Of a stretch of DNA of 64,000 bases, positions 35,171 to 48,560 are shown in pieces. The stretch spans positions 83,994,846 through 84,058,845 of the forward strand of contig NC_037681.1 of the NCBI RefSeq assembly GCF_003255815.1. Reading direction: 5' to 3'. How positions within the stretch are numbered: position 1 is the stretch's first letter; each line of letters begins with the position of its first letter. The notes beneath the pieces were generated by a model that worked only from the letters and a program-made list of their open reading frames with translations, did no database searches and had not been told where the DNA came from. This DNA comes from Theropithecus gelada. Its lineage: Eukaryota > Chordata > Mammalia > Primates > Cercopithecidae. The position numbers and the translations under genes are program-made.

Positions 35171-36945
35171 AAAAATCTGTCTTACATATTTTACACTTTT
35201 TTGTACCTGCGTAGCAGCTAGCCAAAAACTGTGCTGGTAGGAAGTTTCTTATACTATGGATTAAAAGAAAACTGTAATGCTGGTTGAAATATCATACTTC
35301 CAGAAAGCTTAAAGATTTGCAAAGAAAGCCTTAGGGCAGATGATTGAGAGGCCAGGTGATGCTGAGTAGGGCCTGTACTCACAAAGGGGCAGCCTAAAAA
35401 AAGGGGCACAAACAGATGGCAGTCTTGGACTTGAACAAGTTATGTTCATGATCCAGAAAAAAGGGTCCTAGGCCTCCTTGTTTCCAGTTTGTGAGACGCT
35501 CTCTACTAGGCTCTGTAATTTCACCAAGAAAAAAGGTAAAAAGTGGAGGTGGATGGGAGGCAGGTCTAGAGTGCAGCTCCAGACAAAGCAGTGTGTGGAG
35601 GCTCACACTGTGAATTTTAGCACAGAGAGACTGCAAGAACAAACCAGTAATCCCAAGAAGAGCCACAGACTCTCTGAAGGAAGCAGACTGTTCCTGCAGG
35701 ACCCAGGAGACACCCCAAATACTGTGAGTGCCCCAATTGCGGAAGTGGGAAAGGGAGAGCCTCCTCTCCTGAACACACCCACCAAATGGAGAAACTGAAG
35801 GTCTGTTTGCAGGAAAGGTTTCCGACCTTAACTGGAGCTGAGACAATTTAGAGAGCGGAGCAAAATACAGGGGTAGTGGAAACAGCAGAAAGGCCCTGGG
35901 AGCTCACTGTGTCCCCAAGCAGGCCATTCCTATCTGGCACCACAGGGATCCATCGACGTGGTGGCCAGAAGAAAGGGGGGTAAAACTCCACAGGGAGAAG
36001 GAAATCTGTAGCTGGACTGTGTAACAATTTGAATGGGACAAGAAGCCTCCTGGACAGAACTTGGGGGAGGGTGCAAATCTGGGATGCAAACTCCACAGGC
36101 AAGGGAAAGACACAAGCCCTTTTCTTTCGCAGCTAGGAGGCAGGTAGCCTAGGGCAAGTTTTCAAGCCCTGCTCGCTCACTGCCTGGACACAGACTTGGG
36201 GCTGTTGTGTGGGGCACAGTGAGAGTGAGACGGGCCCTTTGGTTTGTGTGGGAACTGGGTAAGGCCGGTGATTGCCGGCTCTCCCCCACTTCCCTGACAA
36301 CCTGCATGACTCAGCAGAAGCAGTCATAATCCTCCTAGGTACACAAATCCAGTGACCTGGGAATCTTACCCCCATCCCCCACAGCAGCCGCAGCAACACC
36401 CACCCAAGGAGAGTCTGAGCTCAGACACACCTAGCCCTGCTCCCACCTGATGGTCCTTCCCTACCCACCCTGGTAGTGGAAGACAAAGGGCATATAATCT
36501 TGGGAGTTCTAGGGCCCTGCTCACCGCCGGTCCCTCTCCATACTACCACAGCTGATGCTCTCTGGAAAGCGCCACCTCCCCGCAGGAGGCCAGTGACCAC
36601 AAAAATAAAGCATTAAACCACCGAAGCTAAGAACTCTCACAAAGTCCACTGCATCCCCCATCACCTCCACCAGAACAGGCACTGGTATTCACAGCTGAGA
36701 GACCCACAGATAGTTCACATCATAGGACTCTGTGCAGACAACCCCCACTACCAGACTGGAGCCAGGTAGACTTCCTGGGTGGCTAGACACAGAAGAGAGA
36801 CAACAATCACTGAAGTTTGGCTCACAGCAAGCCACATCCATAGGAAAAGGGGAAGAGTTCTACATCAAGAGAACACCCAGAGGGACAAAAGAATCTGAAC
36901 AACAGCCTTCAACCCTAGACCTTCCCTCTGACAGAGCCTACCTAA

Positions 36946-37957
36946 ATGAGAAGAAACCAGAAAACGAACTCTGATAACAGGACAAAACAAGGCTCTTTAG
37001 GACCCCCAAAAGATCACACTAGTTCACCAGCAATGGATCCAAACCAAGAAGAAATCCCCGGTTTACCTGAAAAAGAATTCAGGAAGCTAGTTATTCAGCT
37101 AATCAGGGACGGACCAGAGAAACGTGAATCCCAATGCAAGGAAATTCAAAGAACGATAGAAGTGAAAGCAGAAATATTCCAGGAAATAGATAGCTTAAAG
37201 AAAAAAAACAATGAAAAATTCAGGAAACATCGGAAACACTGACAGAAATGCAGAATGCTCTGGAAAGTCTCAGCAATAGCATTGAACAAGTAGAAGAAAG
37301 AAATTCAGAGCTCGAAGACAAGGTCTTCCAACAAAGAGAAAGAAAAAAGAATAAGAAAATATGAACAAAGCCTCCAAGAAGTCTGGGATCGTGTTAAACG
37401 ACCAAACCTAAGAATAATTGGTGTTCCTGAAGAAGAAGAGAATTCGAAAAGTTTGGAAAACATAATTGGGGGAATAATCAAGGAAAACTTCCCCAGTCTT
37501 GCTAGAGACCTAGACATTCAAATACAAGAAGCACAGAAAACACCTTGGAAATTCATCGCAAAAAGAGCATTGCCTGGCACATTGTCATCAGGTTATCCAA
37601 AGTTAAGATAAAGGAAAGAATTTCAAGAGCTGTGAGACAGAAGCACCAGGTAACCTAAAAAGGAAAACCTATCAGATTAACAGCAGATTTCTCAGCAGAA
37701 ACCCTATAAGCTAGAAGGGACTGGGGTCCTATCTTTAGCCTCCTTGAACACAACAATTATCAGTCAAGAATTTTGTACCCATTGAAACTAAGCATCATAT
37801 ACGAACGAAAGATACAATCTTTTTCAGACTGCTTTCAAACAAATGCTTAAGAGAATTTGCCACTACCAAGCAACCACTACAAGAACTGCTAAAAGGAGCT
37901 CTAAATCTTGACACAAATCCTGGAAACACATCAAAACAGAACACCTTTAAACCATAA
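36946..37957 (+). pseudogene. L1-F ORF1, disrupted
   Basis: The normal ATG (MRRNQKTNSD) is intact and the frame is open for 98 codons to 37242, through the N-terminal tail and the start of the coiled coil (EIFQEIDSLKKK). A frameshift follows, so later RNA-binding text (NLRIIGVPEEEE near 37400-37440 in another frame) is disconnected. The expected stop is at 37955-37957. Confidence 0.82.
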
Positions 37958-40298
37958 ATGACACAGGACCTATAAAACAAAAATACAACTTATAAAGCAA
38001 AACAATAAGCAAAAAACCAAAAGTACACAGGCAACAAATAGCACTGTGAATGCAAGGGCACCTCACATTTCAGTACTAACATTGAATGTAAACGGCCTAA
38101 ATGCTCCACTTAAAAGATACAGAACTACAAAATGGGTAAGAACTTACCTACCAACTACCTGCTGCCTTCAGGAGACTCACGTAACACATAAGGACTCACA
38201 TATACTTAAAGTAAAGGGGTGGAAAAAGGCATTTCAAGCAAATGTACACCAAAAGCGAGTAGGGATAGCCATTCTTGTATTAAACAAAACAAACTTTAAA
38301 GCAACAGCAGTTAAAAGAGACAAAGAGAGACATTATATAAAGGTAAAAGGCCTTCTGCAACAGGAAAATATCACAATCCTAAACATATATATGCATCTAA
38401 CACTGGAGCTCTCAAATTTATAAAACAATTACTAACAGACCTAAGAAATGAGATAGATAGCAACACAATAATAGGGGGGGACTTCAATACTCCACTGACA
38501 GCACTAGACAGGTCATCAAGACAGAAAGTCAACAAAGAAAAAATGGATTTAAACTACACCTTGGAACAAATGGACTTAACATACAGAACATTTCATCCAA
38601 CAACCGCAGAATACACATTCTATTCAACAGCACATGGAACCTTCTCCAAGGTAAACCATATGATAGTCCATAAAATGAACCTCAATAAATTGAAGAAAAT
38701 TGAAATGGTATCAAACACTCTCTCAGACCACAGTAGAATAAAACTAAAATCAACTCCAAAAGGAACCTTTGAAACCTTGCAAATACATGGAAATTTGATA
38801 ACCTGCTCCTGAATAAGCATTGGGTCAAAAATGAAGTCAAGATGGAAATTTAAAAATTCTTATAACTGAACGACAATGACACAACCTACAAAAACCTCTT
38901 GGATACAGCAAAGGCGCTGCTAAGAGGAAAGTTCATAGCCCTAAACACCTACATCAAAAAGACTGAAAGAGCACAAACTGACATTCTAAGGTCACCTCAA
39001 GGAATTACAGAAACAAGAACAAACCAAACCCAAATCCAGCAGAAGAAAGGAAATAACCAAGATCAAAGCAGAACTAAATGAAATTTAAACAAAAATACAA
39101 AAGATAAATACAACAAAAAGCTGGTGCTTTGAAAAGATAAATAAAATTGATAGACCATTAGCCAGATTAACCAAGAAAAGAAGACAAAATCCAAATAACC
39201 TCACTAATAAACAAAAAAGGCGATATTACAACTGACACCACTGAAATACAAAAGATCATTCAAGGCTACGATGAACACCTTTACACACATAAACTAGAAA
39301 ACCTAGAAGAGAGGGAAAAATTCCTGGAAAAATACAACCCTTCTAGCTTAAGTCAGGAAGCATTAGATACCCTGAACAGACCAATAACAAGCAGTGAGAT
39401 TGAAATGGTAATTTAAAAATTACCAACAAAAAAATGTCCAGGATCAGACGGATTCACAGCAGAATTCTAACAGACATTCAAAGAAGAATTGGTACCAATC
39501 CTTTTGATACTACTCCACAAGATAGAGAAAGGAAGAACCTTCCCTAATTCATTCTATGAAGCCAGCATCACCGTTTACCAAAACCAGGAAAGGACATAAC
39601 CAAAAAAGAAAACTACAGACCAATATCCTTGATGAACATTGATGCTAAACTCCTTAACAAAATACTAGCTAACTGAATCCAACAACATATCAAAAAAGTA
39701 ATCCACCATGATCAAGTGGGTTTCATAACAGGGATGCAGGGATGGTTTAACATACACAAGTCAATAAATGTGATATACCACATAAACAGAATTAAAAACA
39801 AAAATCACATGATCATCTCCATAGATGCAGAAAAAGCATTCGACAAAATCCAGCATCCCTTTATGATTAAAACTCTCAGCAAAATTGGCACATAAGGGAC
39901 ATACCTCAATGTAATAAATGCCATCTATGACAATCCCACAGCCAACATAATACTGAATGGGGAAAAGCTGAAAGTATTCCCTCTGAAAACTGGAAAAAGA
40001 CAGGATGCCCACTCTCACCACTCCTCTTCAACACGGTACTGGAAGTCCTAGCCAGAGCAGTCAGACAACAGAAAGAAATAAAGAGCATCCAAATTGGTAA
40101 AGAGGAAGTCAAACTGTCAGTTTGCTAACAACGTGATCGTTTACCTTGAAAACCCTAAGTACTCCTCCAGAAAGCTCCTAGAACTGATAAAAGAATTCAG
40201 CAAAGTTTTTGCATTAATGTACACAAATCAGTAGCTCTATACAACAGCATCCAAGCAGAGAATCAAATCAAGAACTCAACCCCTTTGACAATAGCTGC

Positions 40299-40319
40299 AA
40301 AAAAAAAAAAAAAAAAAAA
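40299..40319 (+). repeat. A21 homopolymer inside L1-F ORF2
   Basis: Run of A after ATAGCTGC with ORF2 text on both sides, so an expansion within the element. Confidence 0.9.
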
Positions 40320-41035
40320 GCTTAGGAATATACCTAACCAAGGAGTCAAAAGATCTCTACAAGGAAAACTATAAAACACTGCTGAAAGAAATCATAGATG
40401 ACACAAACAAATGGAAACATCCCATGCTCATGGATGGGTAGAATCAATGTGAAAATGACCATACTGCCAAAAGCAATCTACAAATTAAATCCAATCCCCA
40501 TCAAAATACTACCATCATTCTTCATGGAATTAGAAAAACAATTCTAAAATTCATATGGAACCAAAAAAGAACCCACATAGCCAAAGCAAGATTAAGCAAA
40601 AAGAACAAATCTGGAGGCATCACACTACTTGATTTCAAACTATACTATAAGGCCATAGTCACCAAAACAGCATGGTACTGGTATAAAAATAGGCACACAG
40701 GCCAGTGGAACAGAATAAAGAATCCAGAAATAAACCCAAATACTTAACAGCCAACTGATCTTAGACAAAGCATACAAAAACATACAGTGGTGAAAGGACA
40801 CCCTATTCAACAAATGGTGCTGGGATAATTGGCTAGCCACATGTAGAAGAATGAAACGATCCTCATCTTTCACCTTATACAAAAATCAACGCAAGATGGA
40901 TTAAGGACTTAAAGCTAAAACCTGAAACTATAAAAATTCTAGAAGGTAACGTTGGAAAAACCCCTCTAGACATTGGTTTAGGCAAAGATTTCATGACCAA
41001 GAACCCAAAAGCAAATGCAATAAAAACAAAGATAA

Positions 41036-41329
41036 GGCCAGGCACAGTGGCTCAAGCCTGTAGTCCCAGCACTTTGGGAGGCTGATGCGAGTGGATCACA
41101 AGGTCAGCAGATCAAGACCATCCTGGCTAACATGGTGAAACCCCGTCTCTACTAAAAATACAAAAAAATTAGCCAGGTGTGCTGGTGGGTGCCTGTAGTC
41201 CCAGCTACTCAGGAGGCTGAGGCAGGAGAATGGTGTGAACCTGGGAAGCGGAGCTTGCAGTGAGCTGAGATCCAGCCTGGGCTACAGAGCAAGACTCCAT
41301 CTCAAAACAAAACAAAACAAAACAAAACA
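41036..41329 (+). mobile_element. AluY-type element in L1-F
   Basis: Starts GGCCAGGCACAGTGGCTCAAG with tail (AAAAC)n. Perfect 14-bp duplication AAAAACAAAGATAA at 41022-41035 and 41330-41343. It also carries CTCAAGCCTG. A short deletion removes part of the right monomer before CCAGCCTGGGC. Confidence 0.93.
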
Positions 41330-41990
41330 AAAAACAAAGATAAATAACTGGGACTTAATTAAACTAAAGAGCTTTTGCAAGGCAAAAGGAGCAGTCAGCA
41401 GAGTAAACAGATGACCCAGTAGGAGAAAATCTTCACAATCTGTACATCTGACCAAGGATTAGTATCTAGAATCTACAGCGAACTCAAACCAATAAGAAAA
41501 AACAAACAATCCCATAAAAAAAGTGGGCTAAGGACAGGAATGGAATGGACAGTTGTCAAAATAAAATACAGAAATGGCCAACAAACATATGAAAAAATGC
41601 TCAACATCACTAATGATCAGGGAAATGCAAATCAAAACCACAATGCAATACCACTTTACTCCTGCAAGAATGGCCATAATAAAAAAATTTTAAAAACACT
41701 AGATGTTGGCGTAGATGCAGTGATCAGAGAACACTTCTACAATGCTGTTCAGAATGTAAACTAGTACAGCCACTATGGAAAACAGCATGGAGATTCCTTA
41801 AATAACTAAAAGTAGAAATACCATTTGATCCAGCAATCCCACTACTGGGTATCTACCCAGATGAAAAGAAGTCATTATATTAAGAAGATACTTGCATAGG
41901 CATGCTTATAGCAACACAATTCACAATTATAAAATCATGGAATAAACACAAATGTCCATCAATCAACGAGTGGATAAAGAAACTGTGAGA

Positions 41991-42021
41991 TACACACACA
42001 CACACACACACACACATACAT

Positions 42022-42054
<33 letters not shown>

Positions 42055-42065
42055 TATATATATAT
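41991..42065 (+). repeat. Compound (CA)n(TACA)n(CA)n(TA)n microsatellite in L1-F
   Basis: Lies at the L1 position that normally reads GTGGTATATATACAC just before the GGAATACTA motif. Likely length-variable. Confidence 0.93.
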
Positions 42066-42629
42066 GATGGAATACTACACAGCCATAAAAAGGAATGAAT
42101 TAACAGCATTTGCAGTGACCTGGATGAGACTGGAGACTATTACTCTAAGTGAAGCAACTCAGGAATGGAAAACCAAAAATCATATGTTCTCACTGATATG
42201 TGGGAACTAAGCTATAAAGATGCAAAGGCCTAAGAATGATACAAAGGACTTGGGAGAAAGAGTGGGAGGGGGGCAAGGGATAAAAGACTATAAATATGGT
42301 GAAGTGTATACTGCTTGGGTGATGTGTGCACCAAAATCTCCCAAATCATCACTAAAGAACTTACTCATATAACCAAATATCACCTTTACCCCAATAAGTT
42401 ACAGGAAAACAATAAAAAGGGGAGTAAGACCACGGACATATGTACCCCCTTTCCCCAGCTGCCAATCCCAGATTACCCTTAAAAGCCAGTCAAGGCTAGA
42501 GGATCACTTGCTGTCTTCTCAACTAACTGTCCACGTAATGATAGATGGGTAACACTCATTTAAGGGTGGAAAATGTCTTGCACAGCATAAAGATACCATA
42601 AAAGTTTGAAGATTAAAAAAAGTACTTTA

Positions 42630-42908
42630 GTATAATCCCAGTGCTTTGTAACACCAAGGCGGGAGGATTACTTGAGCCCAAGGGTTTGAGACCCACCTGG
42701 GCAACTTAGCAAGACCTCGTCTCTACAAAAAAATTTTAAAAATTAGCCAGACATGGTGGCACGTGCCTATAATCCTAGTACTCAGGAGGCTGAGGTGGGA
42801 GGATCACTTGAGCACAGGAGTTTGAGGCTACAGTGAGCTAGTATCATGGCACTGCACTCCAGGCTGGGTGACAGAGCAAGACTGTCTATAACAAAACAAA
42901 GCAAAATA
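42630..42908 (+). mobile_element. Alu, old (AluJ-like), 5' truncated
   Basis: Lacks the first ~20 bases; starts ATCCCAGTGCTTTGTAACACC and ends (CAAAA)n. Diverged. Confidence 0.88.
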
Positions 42909-42949
42909 CTTGAGTGTGCATAAGTTTCGACAAAGAGTAATCTCATCAA

Positions 42950-43165
42950 TAATAGTAGTAAGCAAGACAATAGGACACTGTGTGACTTTTCATGCATTGT
43001 CTTATTTAATATTTTCGATACCCCAAAGTTAGGTATTGTAATCTGCATTCTAAAGATAAGGAAATTGAGGGTCAGAAAGATGGTATAAATTGCACTTGGT
43101 CCCCACTAATAAGTGATAGAGTTGCAGTTTGAATCCAGGTCTGTCTGACTCTAAAAACCAAGATC
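42950..43165 (-). mobile_element. MIR SINE, minus strand
   Basis: Complementary MIR order: GATAAGGAAATTGAGGGTCAG, GCACTTGGTCCCCACTAATAAG, AGTTTGAATCCAGGTCTGTC. Confidence 0.75.
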
Positions 43166-43734
43166 TCTGCAAGACATGCTGCGTGTTGTCAAGCATAGGT
43201 AACTAGTAAGTTTACATGACTATATCAGCTTTTCCTTTATACAATCAGAAAGAGGAAATGGGAACCACAGGGCACTGGGAACCTTAAGTGAGGTTGAGGG
43301 AGCCCCACAGAAGAAAGAAGAGTGAGAAAAAGGTGAAGGGACTGAGAAGAGGGCAAATGACAGTACAGCCTGTTAACTTTGGAGTGGAAAAGAAAGAAGC
43401 TTGTGCTTTTTGTCAAGTAGCTAATAATATAGGTAACTTTGCTCTGAATGGTTGAAAAAGTTTGGAAGGGGAAGTTCTTAATAAGCTGACTTCTCATAAA
43501 GATGCTTCATTCTTTCATTGATTGATTTGCACTAAAAATAAAGATAATGCTTTGTAAATGTAAATGAAAAAAAAATCCTAAAGTGAACCAAATAAAAACT
43601 AAATTATCTCCTCAAAACAAAAATTATACAAATACAAAACATTATTGCTAGTTTTGCATCTGTTTATATAGAAGATAAAAAGGAAAACCAAGTTGCTCCT
43701 ATGCTGTTGCATGGAACCTTTTCTTCCTTTTTTT

Positions 43735-44040
43735 CTTTTCTTTTTTTTTTTTTATTTTGAGATAGAGTCTTGCTGTGTCACCCAGGCTGGAGTGCAGTGG
43801 TACAATCTCGATTCACTGCAACCTCCGCCTCCCGGGTTCAAGTGATTCTCCTGCCTCAGCCTCCTGAGTAGGTGGGATTACAGGTGCACACCACCACACC
43901 CAGCTAATTTTTGTATTTTTAATAGAGACAGGGTTTCGCCATGTTGACCCAGCTGGTCTCGAACTCCCGACCTCAAATGATCCACCTGCCTCAGCCTCCC
44001 AAAGTGCTGGGATTACAGGCACAAGCCACCACACTTGGCT
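43735..44040 (-). mobile_element. Alu (AluS-like), minus strand
   Basis: Poly-T then the full complement of the Alu dimer ending CACACTTGGCTGG. Flanks TGGAACCTTTT and TGGAATCTTTT form a duplication with one mismatch. Confidence 0.93.
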
Positions 44041-44135
44041 GGAATCTTTTGAAGGTAGTAGAATGTCAAGAACAAACAGGGTCAAGTTTATATGACCCTT
44101 ATAATGATATGACATTAGCATTAACACCCAAAATA

Positions 44136-44424
44136 TATATTTTTTTGAGACGGAGTTTCACTGTCACCTAGGCTGGAGTGCAATGGTACAATCTCAGCTC
44201 ACTGCAACCTCCGCCTCCCGGGTTCAAACGATTCTCATGTCTCAGCCTCCCGAGTAGCTGGGATTACAGGCCCCCGCTACCATGTCCAGCTAATTTTTGT
44301 ATTTTTAGTAGAGACAGATTTTCACCATGTTAGCCAGGCTGGTCTCGAACTCCTGACCTCGTGATCCAACCACCTTGGCCTCCCAAAGTGCTGGGATTAC
44401 AGGTGTGGGCCACCGCGCCTGGCC
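44136..44424 (-). mobile_element. Alu (AluS-like), minus strand, second of a tandem pair
   Basis: Short T tail, then the Alu complement ending CACCGCGCCTGGCCC. Flanks CCCAAAATAT and CCCAAAATAC. Only about 95 bp from the previous Alu in the same orientation. Confidence 0.93.
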
Positions 44425-44589
44425 CAAAATACTTTTATGTTTAAAGTAGTTTAAATACCTGGGTTCAGAATATAATTCTGAGTTGGACCTGACCCTGTCT
44501 AATACCCAGAGACAACACTGTACAGTTAAAAAGGCAAATAACAGGGCCTGATCCCTTGTTTTGACAATAGAGAATGCTGAGATCTTGAG

Positions 44590-44735
44590 CAAGATAACCT
44601 CTTAGAACTGCAGTTTTCTCATCTGTAAAATAAGGATTTATTCACTTGTGTTACAGGATTACTGCACAAATTAAAAATAATGTAACTAAATGCAGGGGAC
44701 AGAGGAGCACTCAGTAAATAGCGCCTGTTATTGTT
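44590..44735 (+). mobile_element. MIR SINE fragment, plus strand
   Basis: GCAGTTTTCTCATCTGTAAAATAAGG core then AGGATTACTGCACAAATTA and CACTCAGTAAATAG. Confidence 0.8.
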
Positions 44736-46526
44736 GTTTCTAATGAGAAAGCCCAGGATCATTTGGCGAGAATAGCAGAATGAAACAACAAAAAGAATGA
44801 AAAACACAGACACTAAATAAAATCCATATTTGGTTATTTAGAATTTATGGCTGATGTTTATATAGTGCAAACTGTTTTAAACATAGTGAGGATGTCACTT
44901 GGAAGTTAATATTAAACTCATGTAATTGATTTATGAAATTTAACCCTGTAGTTGGCATATGGTAGTGGCTCAATAAACACTATTGATGGAATATGTTTCA
45001 AATAAAATATACATTTCATATTTAATTTCATAATTTTAAATTATTTTTATTCATAGTTATGTGGTTTTTAAAAATAACCAATATTATTAGAATGAAACAT
45101 TTCTGTTTCTATGTCTATGAAATAATGAAAATAATGTCTATGAAAATAATAAATTTGTATACTGCTATGATAAAGGTATCATGTACTATAATAAACAAGA
45201 AACAAGAATAAGCATGTAGAGACAACAAATCTGCACAGGGAAATGTTTATAAGTAATTTGATTCACACAGCACAGACCCTTAGTGCAAAAATTTAAGTCG
45301 ATCAAGAAGAGTGAAACAACATTAAATGTTATATTAATATTTTTAATTGAAAGAAAAAGTAGATTGGAATTTCAATTAGAATTTTGAAGTAAGACATTTT
45401 GTATTTAAAAAGTAGGGAGAAATGGACAATCATTAATAAAAATGGGCTCAGATAAAATAAGGCAATCAGTAGAAGAAAATTTCATTCAGTTCTTCTAGGA
45501 AAATGCTAATGTGATAGACCAAGATGATGAAGTGCAAATACCTGCATTTTAGCAGCTTTAAAGTTATTAGAGTGTACTCTATTGACTAAAGAACAATATA
45601 AAGACAAAAATATGTTAATGTATTTTCTACCTATAAGATGTTCTGTTCGCAGACTCATGCAAATAAGAAGGTGCAAACACCAAATAGAATTATGTAGTTA
45701 TTGAAAATACCTAGAAAAAAAACAGACTTTTAAAAATCCAAACTTGTCCATACTAAGACATCTCTCATCCTATATTCATGTAGCTGGTTTTTCTCCCAAA
45801 ATCAGCTTAGGTTGAATTACTAGTCAAGAGATGACCAAGTCCAAGATATGATGCTAAGAAAAAAGAACAAAATATATGGCGTGTAATGAAGGGAGAAATG
45901 TTAAATGACAATGCCCTGAAGAAAAGTACAAAGGAGACCGAAGAATCCAAAAAGACAGGATAGTGGTTGATGACATTAGTGTAATCTATCAAGATTAATT
46001 TGAAGTCTACTCCCATCTTCCATGAGGCATGCTTATTGTTATCAACAAACTTCATGATCAAGAATTCCTTCACTTACTGGGTTCTTGGTCTTAATCCTGT
46101 CTTCAGGTACTTCCTAGACTTGGTGAATTCTGAAATCTAATAACTAAAGATTCTTAAAATATATGTCAGAGATTTCAGGAACTGGTCATTAGAATTCAAA
46201 AGGGAATGCCTGTGATAACAAACAGGGTAAAAAGTTCTAACAAAGGCATGGTGAAAAGGCAAACAATGAGAAGGGGAAAAACAGTACAGATAATTAAGAG
46301 ATGAAGAAAAAACTTTTATGAGGTGAAAAGTCTGATGAAAGTCTAAAAATCTAAAGGAAAATACCTCTGCTTTAATTCTAAGGCAATAGGGTAGTACAAA
46401 GAAGAAAAGCACAGAAACACAGGCAGTATGTTAGCTAAACCACAGGCTATGCAGTGTTAAAAATGGCCAGGGAGGGAAGACTGTTACACAAGAAATGGAT
46501 GGCCAATGTCCAGTGTGTTGTTTTTC

Positions 46527-46553
46527 TTTTTTTTTTTTTTTTTTTTTTTTTTT
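46527..46553. repeat. T27 homopolymer
   Basis: Uninterrupted T run after TTTTTC. Unlike the Alus around it, no Alu body follows, so it may be an orphan A tail on the opposite strand. Confidence 0.85.
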
Positions 46554-46711
46554 GCTTTTAAAGAAAACTGTGTGGTAAAGAAAGAAATGATAAGAACTGA
46601 AAAATTCCAACTAAGAAAGAGTAGAAAAGATAAAGAGTCCCTAAAAGTCCTGGGATTTCCCAATTTCAAAGATGAACAAGGTAGTAGTTTATTCGTTAGT
46701 GTATCTTTTGT

Positions 46712-47009
46712 TTTTTTGTTTTTGTTTTTTGAGATGGAGTCTCACTCTCTCATCCAGGCTGGGGTGCAGGGGCGCAATCTCGGCTCACTGCAACCTCCAC
46801 CTCCCAGGTTCAAGCAATTCTCTGTCTCAGCCTCCCGAGTAGCTGGGAATACAGGAACCCGCCAGCATGCCCAGCTAATTTGTGTATTTTTAGTAGAGAT
46901 GGGGTTTCACCATCTTGGCCAGGCTGGTCTTGAACTCCTGACCTCGTGATCCACCCGCCTTGGCCTCCCAAAGTGCTGGGATTACAGGCATGAGCCACTG
47001 TGCCCAGCC
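46712..47009 (-). mobile_element. Alu (AluS-like), minus strand
   Basis: T-rich tail, full dimer complement ending GCCACTGTGCCCAGCC. Duplication TTAGTGTATCTT near 46697-46708 and again from 47013. Confidence 0.93.
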
Positions 47010-47736
47010 CCTTTAGTGTATCTTAAAGTGATTGTTTTAGCCAGCTATAAATCAGTCATACATTATCTTATTTAAGGTTGAAACCTGCTGAAAAATACAT
47101 CACTGAAATGATTCATTTTAATTTTTAAAAAGCTACATTTGAAAAATGTAGATAGAATCGATCCAAATGCCATCAAAGGTGGAAGAAAAATAATCAGTCA
47201 ATATGATTAATGCCAATCTCTGGAAGATATTTAAAATCAGGAAAACACAAACAGCAGAAAAACAATAGTCAGAGATAGGCTTAAGATCCTCATGTTTCAT
47301 GTTTCAGGTATGGAACATATCTATTATAATCCTTTTAAGGTCACCCGATACATAAATCAGGAAAAAAATTACTTAAAGTGGCCTTTTCTGGAACTGAAAA
47401 CTTTCACCGGTAAGTGCCATCAAGTAACCAAGATGTTTCATTTTCCTGTAGGTAAACATTCAATGTTTCGATTATTTTTTGCTATTACAATCATTTACAA
47501 TATTATGCAGCAACCAAAAGTTCTTAGCTTATCAGCAGAATTTTTTTCTGAAATCTCTATTTCCCTCCTTACTTTGTAGAAATTTTTAGAAACAGGAGAT
47601 CAAAGGCACTTTATTTTTACTTTTTTACCATGATGGATTCAAAAAACACATAAAATTAGAATAATATGATAAATGTGAAAACCAGTTTCATGAAATACTA
47701 TCCTTTTGCTTCATTTCTCTTAAAGAAATAAATATT

Positions 47737-48066
47737 GGCCAGGTATGGTGGCTCACGCCTGTAATCCCAACACTTTGGGAGGCCAAGGTGGGCGGATCAC
47801 CTGAGGTCAGGAGTTCGAGACCAGCCTGACCAACATAGAGACACCCTGTCTTTACTTAAAAAAAAAAAAAAAAAAAAAAACAGAAAAATTAGCCGGCTCT
47901 GGTGGCACATGCCTGTAATCCCAGCTATTCAGGAGGCTGAGGCAGTAGAATCGCTTAAACCCAAGAGGCGGAGGTTGTGGTGAGCCAATATGGCACCATT
48001 GCATTCCAGCCTGGGCAACAGGAGCGAAACTCCATCTCAAAAAAAAAAAAAAGAAGAAAGAAAGAA
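47737..48066 (+). mobile_element. Alu (AluS-like), plus strand
   Basis: Starts GGCCAGGTATGGTGGCTCAC. It has an unusually long A run in the middle linker (about 47858-47880) and an A-rich tail. Confidence 0.93.
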
Positions 48067-48199
48067 TGTCATAGATAAATTTAAGGCCTGCCAAATCCCA
48101 TTCCCTTGCCTCCTTCCCCAGATGCAACACTATTATGAATTTGATATTTAATCCTATGTATACTACTACTTCATCATCAATCAAGAACAATGTGTTATA

Positions 48200-48560
48200 G
48201 CATTATTCTGAATGTTTTAAAATTTTATGCAAATGTTACTGTATTTTGTCATACTGTAATTTCTTTTTGCTCAACTTATTCTTTTCAGATTTCACATGAT
48301 CACATAGCTCTAGTTCAGTCATTTAAACTCCGTAGAGCATTCCACCCTCTGAATTCACCACAAGATGTTTTCATTTTCCTGTTGGTAGACATTTAAGTTG
48401 TTTCTAATGTATTTTTACTACTACAATGATGCTATGAACACTATTGTACATGCCTCTTTGTGCACATGGGCCAGTTTTTCTTAGTGTAGGATACTCACCT
48501 TCAATTATATTACCTATTGCTAAATTGCTCGCCTTAGAGTTTACTAATTTACTCTACAAT
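48200..48560 (-). mobile_element. Old L1M ORF2 3' fragment, minus strand
   Basis: The plus strand reads CATTTTCCTGTTGGTAGACATTTAAG, ATGATGCTATGAACACTATTGTACATGCC, the complement of late ORF2 in old L1s. Confidence 0.6.

Larger units (their letters stand above)
38046..42210 (+). pseudogene. L1-F ORF2, disrupted
   Basis: Begins GTG (38046-38048) where ATG is expected, then NARAPHISVLTLNVNGLNAP. Endonuclease motifs QETH (near 38170) and GDFN-like text after a run of G residues near 38475 are visible. The reverse transcriptase FADD region near 40115-40135 has decayed. Many stops and indels, a 21-A run (40299-40319) and an Alu interrupt it. Expected stop TAA at 42208-42210. Confidence 0.85.
35406..42413 (+). 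mobile_element. L1-F: near-full-length L1PB-like element with 5'UTR
   Basis: About 6.7 kb after removing the Alu at 41036-41329. It has a 5'UTR (35406-36945), ORF1, ORF2 and an L1PB-type 3'UTR (CACTAAAGAACTTACTCATATAACC). Target-site duplication AAAAAGGGG at about 35397-35405 and 42414-42422. Plus strand, antisense to WDPCP. Confidence 0.88.

Noticed and set aside
35394..36399. Several frames and GC-richer sequence suggesting a promoter or exon
   Set aside because: This is the 5'UTR of L1-F; the frames are short and overlap on both strands.
45800..46500. Possible old LTR or processed pseudogene in the 45.8-46.5 kb stretch
   Set aside because: No tail, duplication or recognisable coding text; I could not support any identity.
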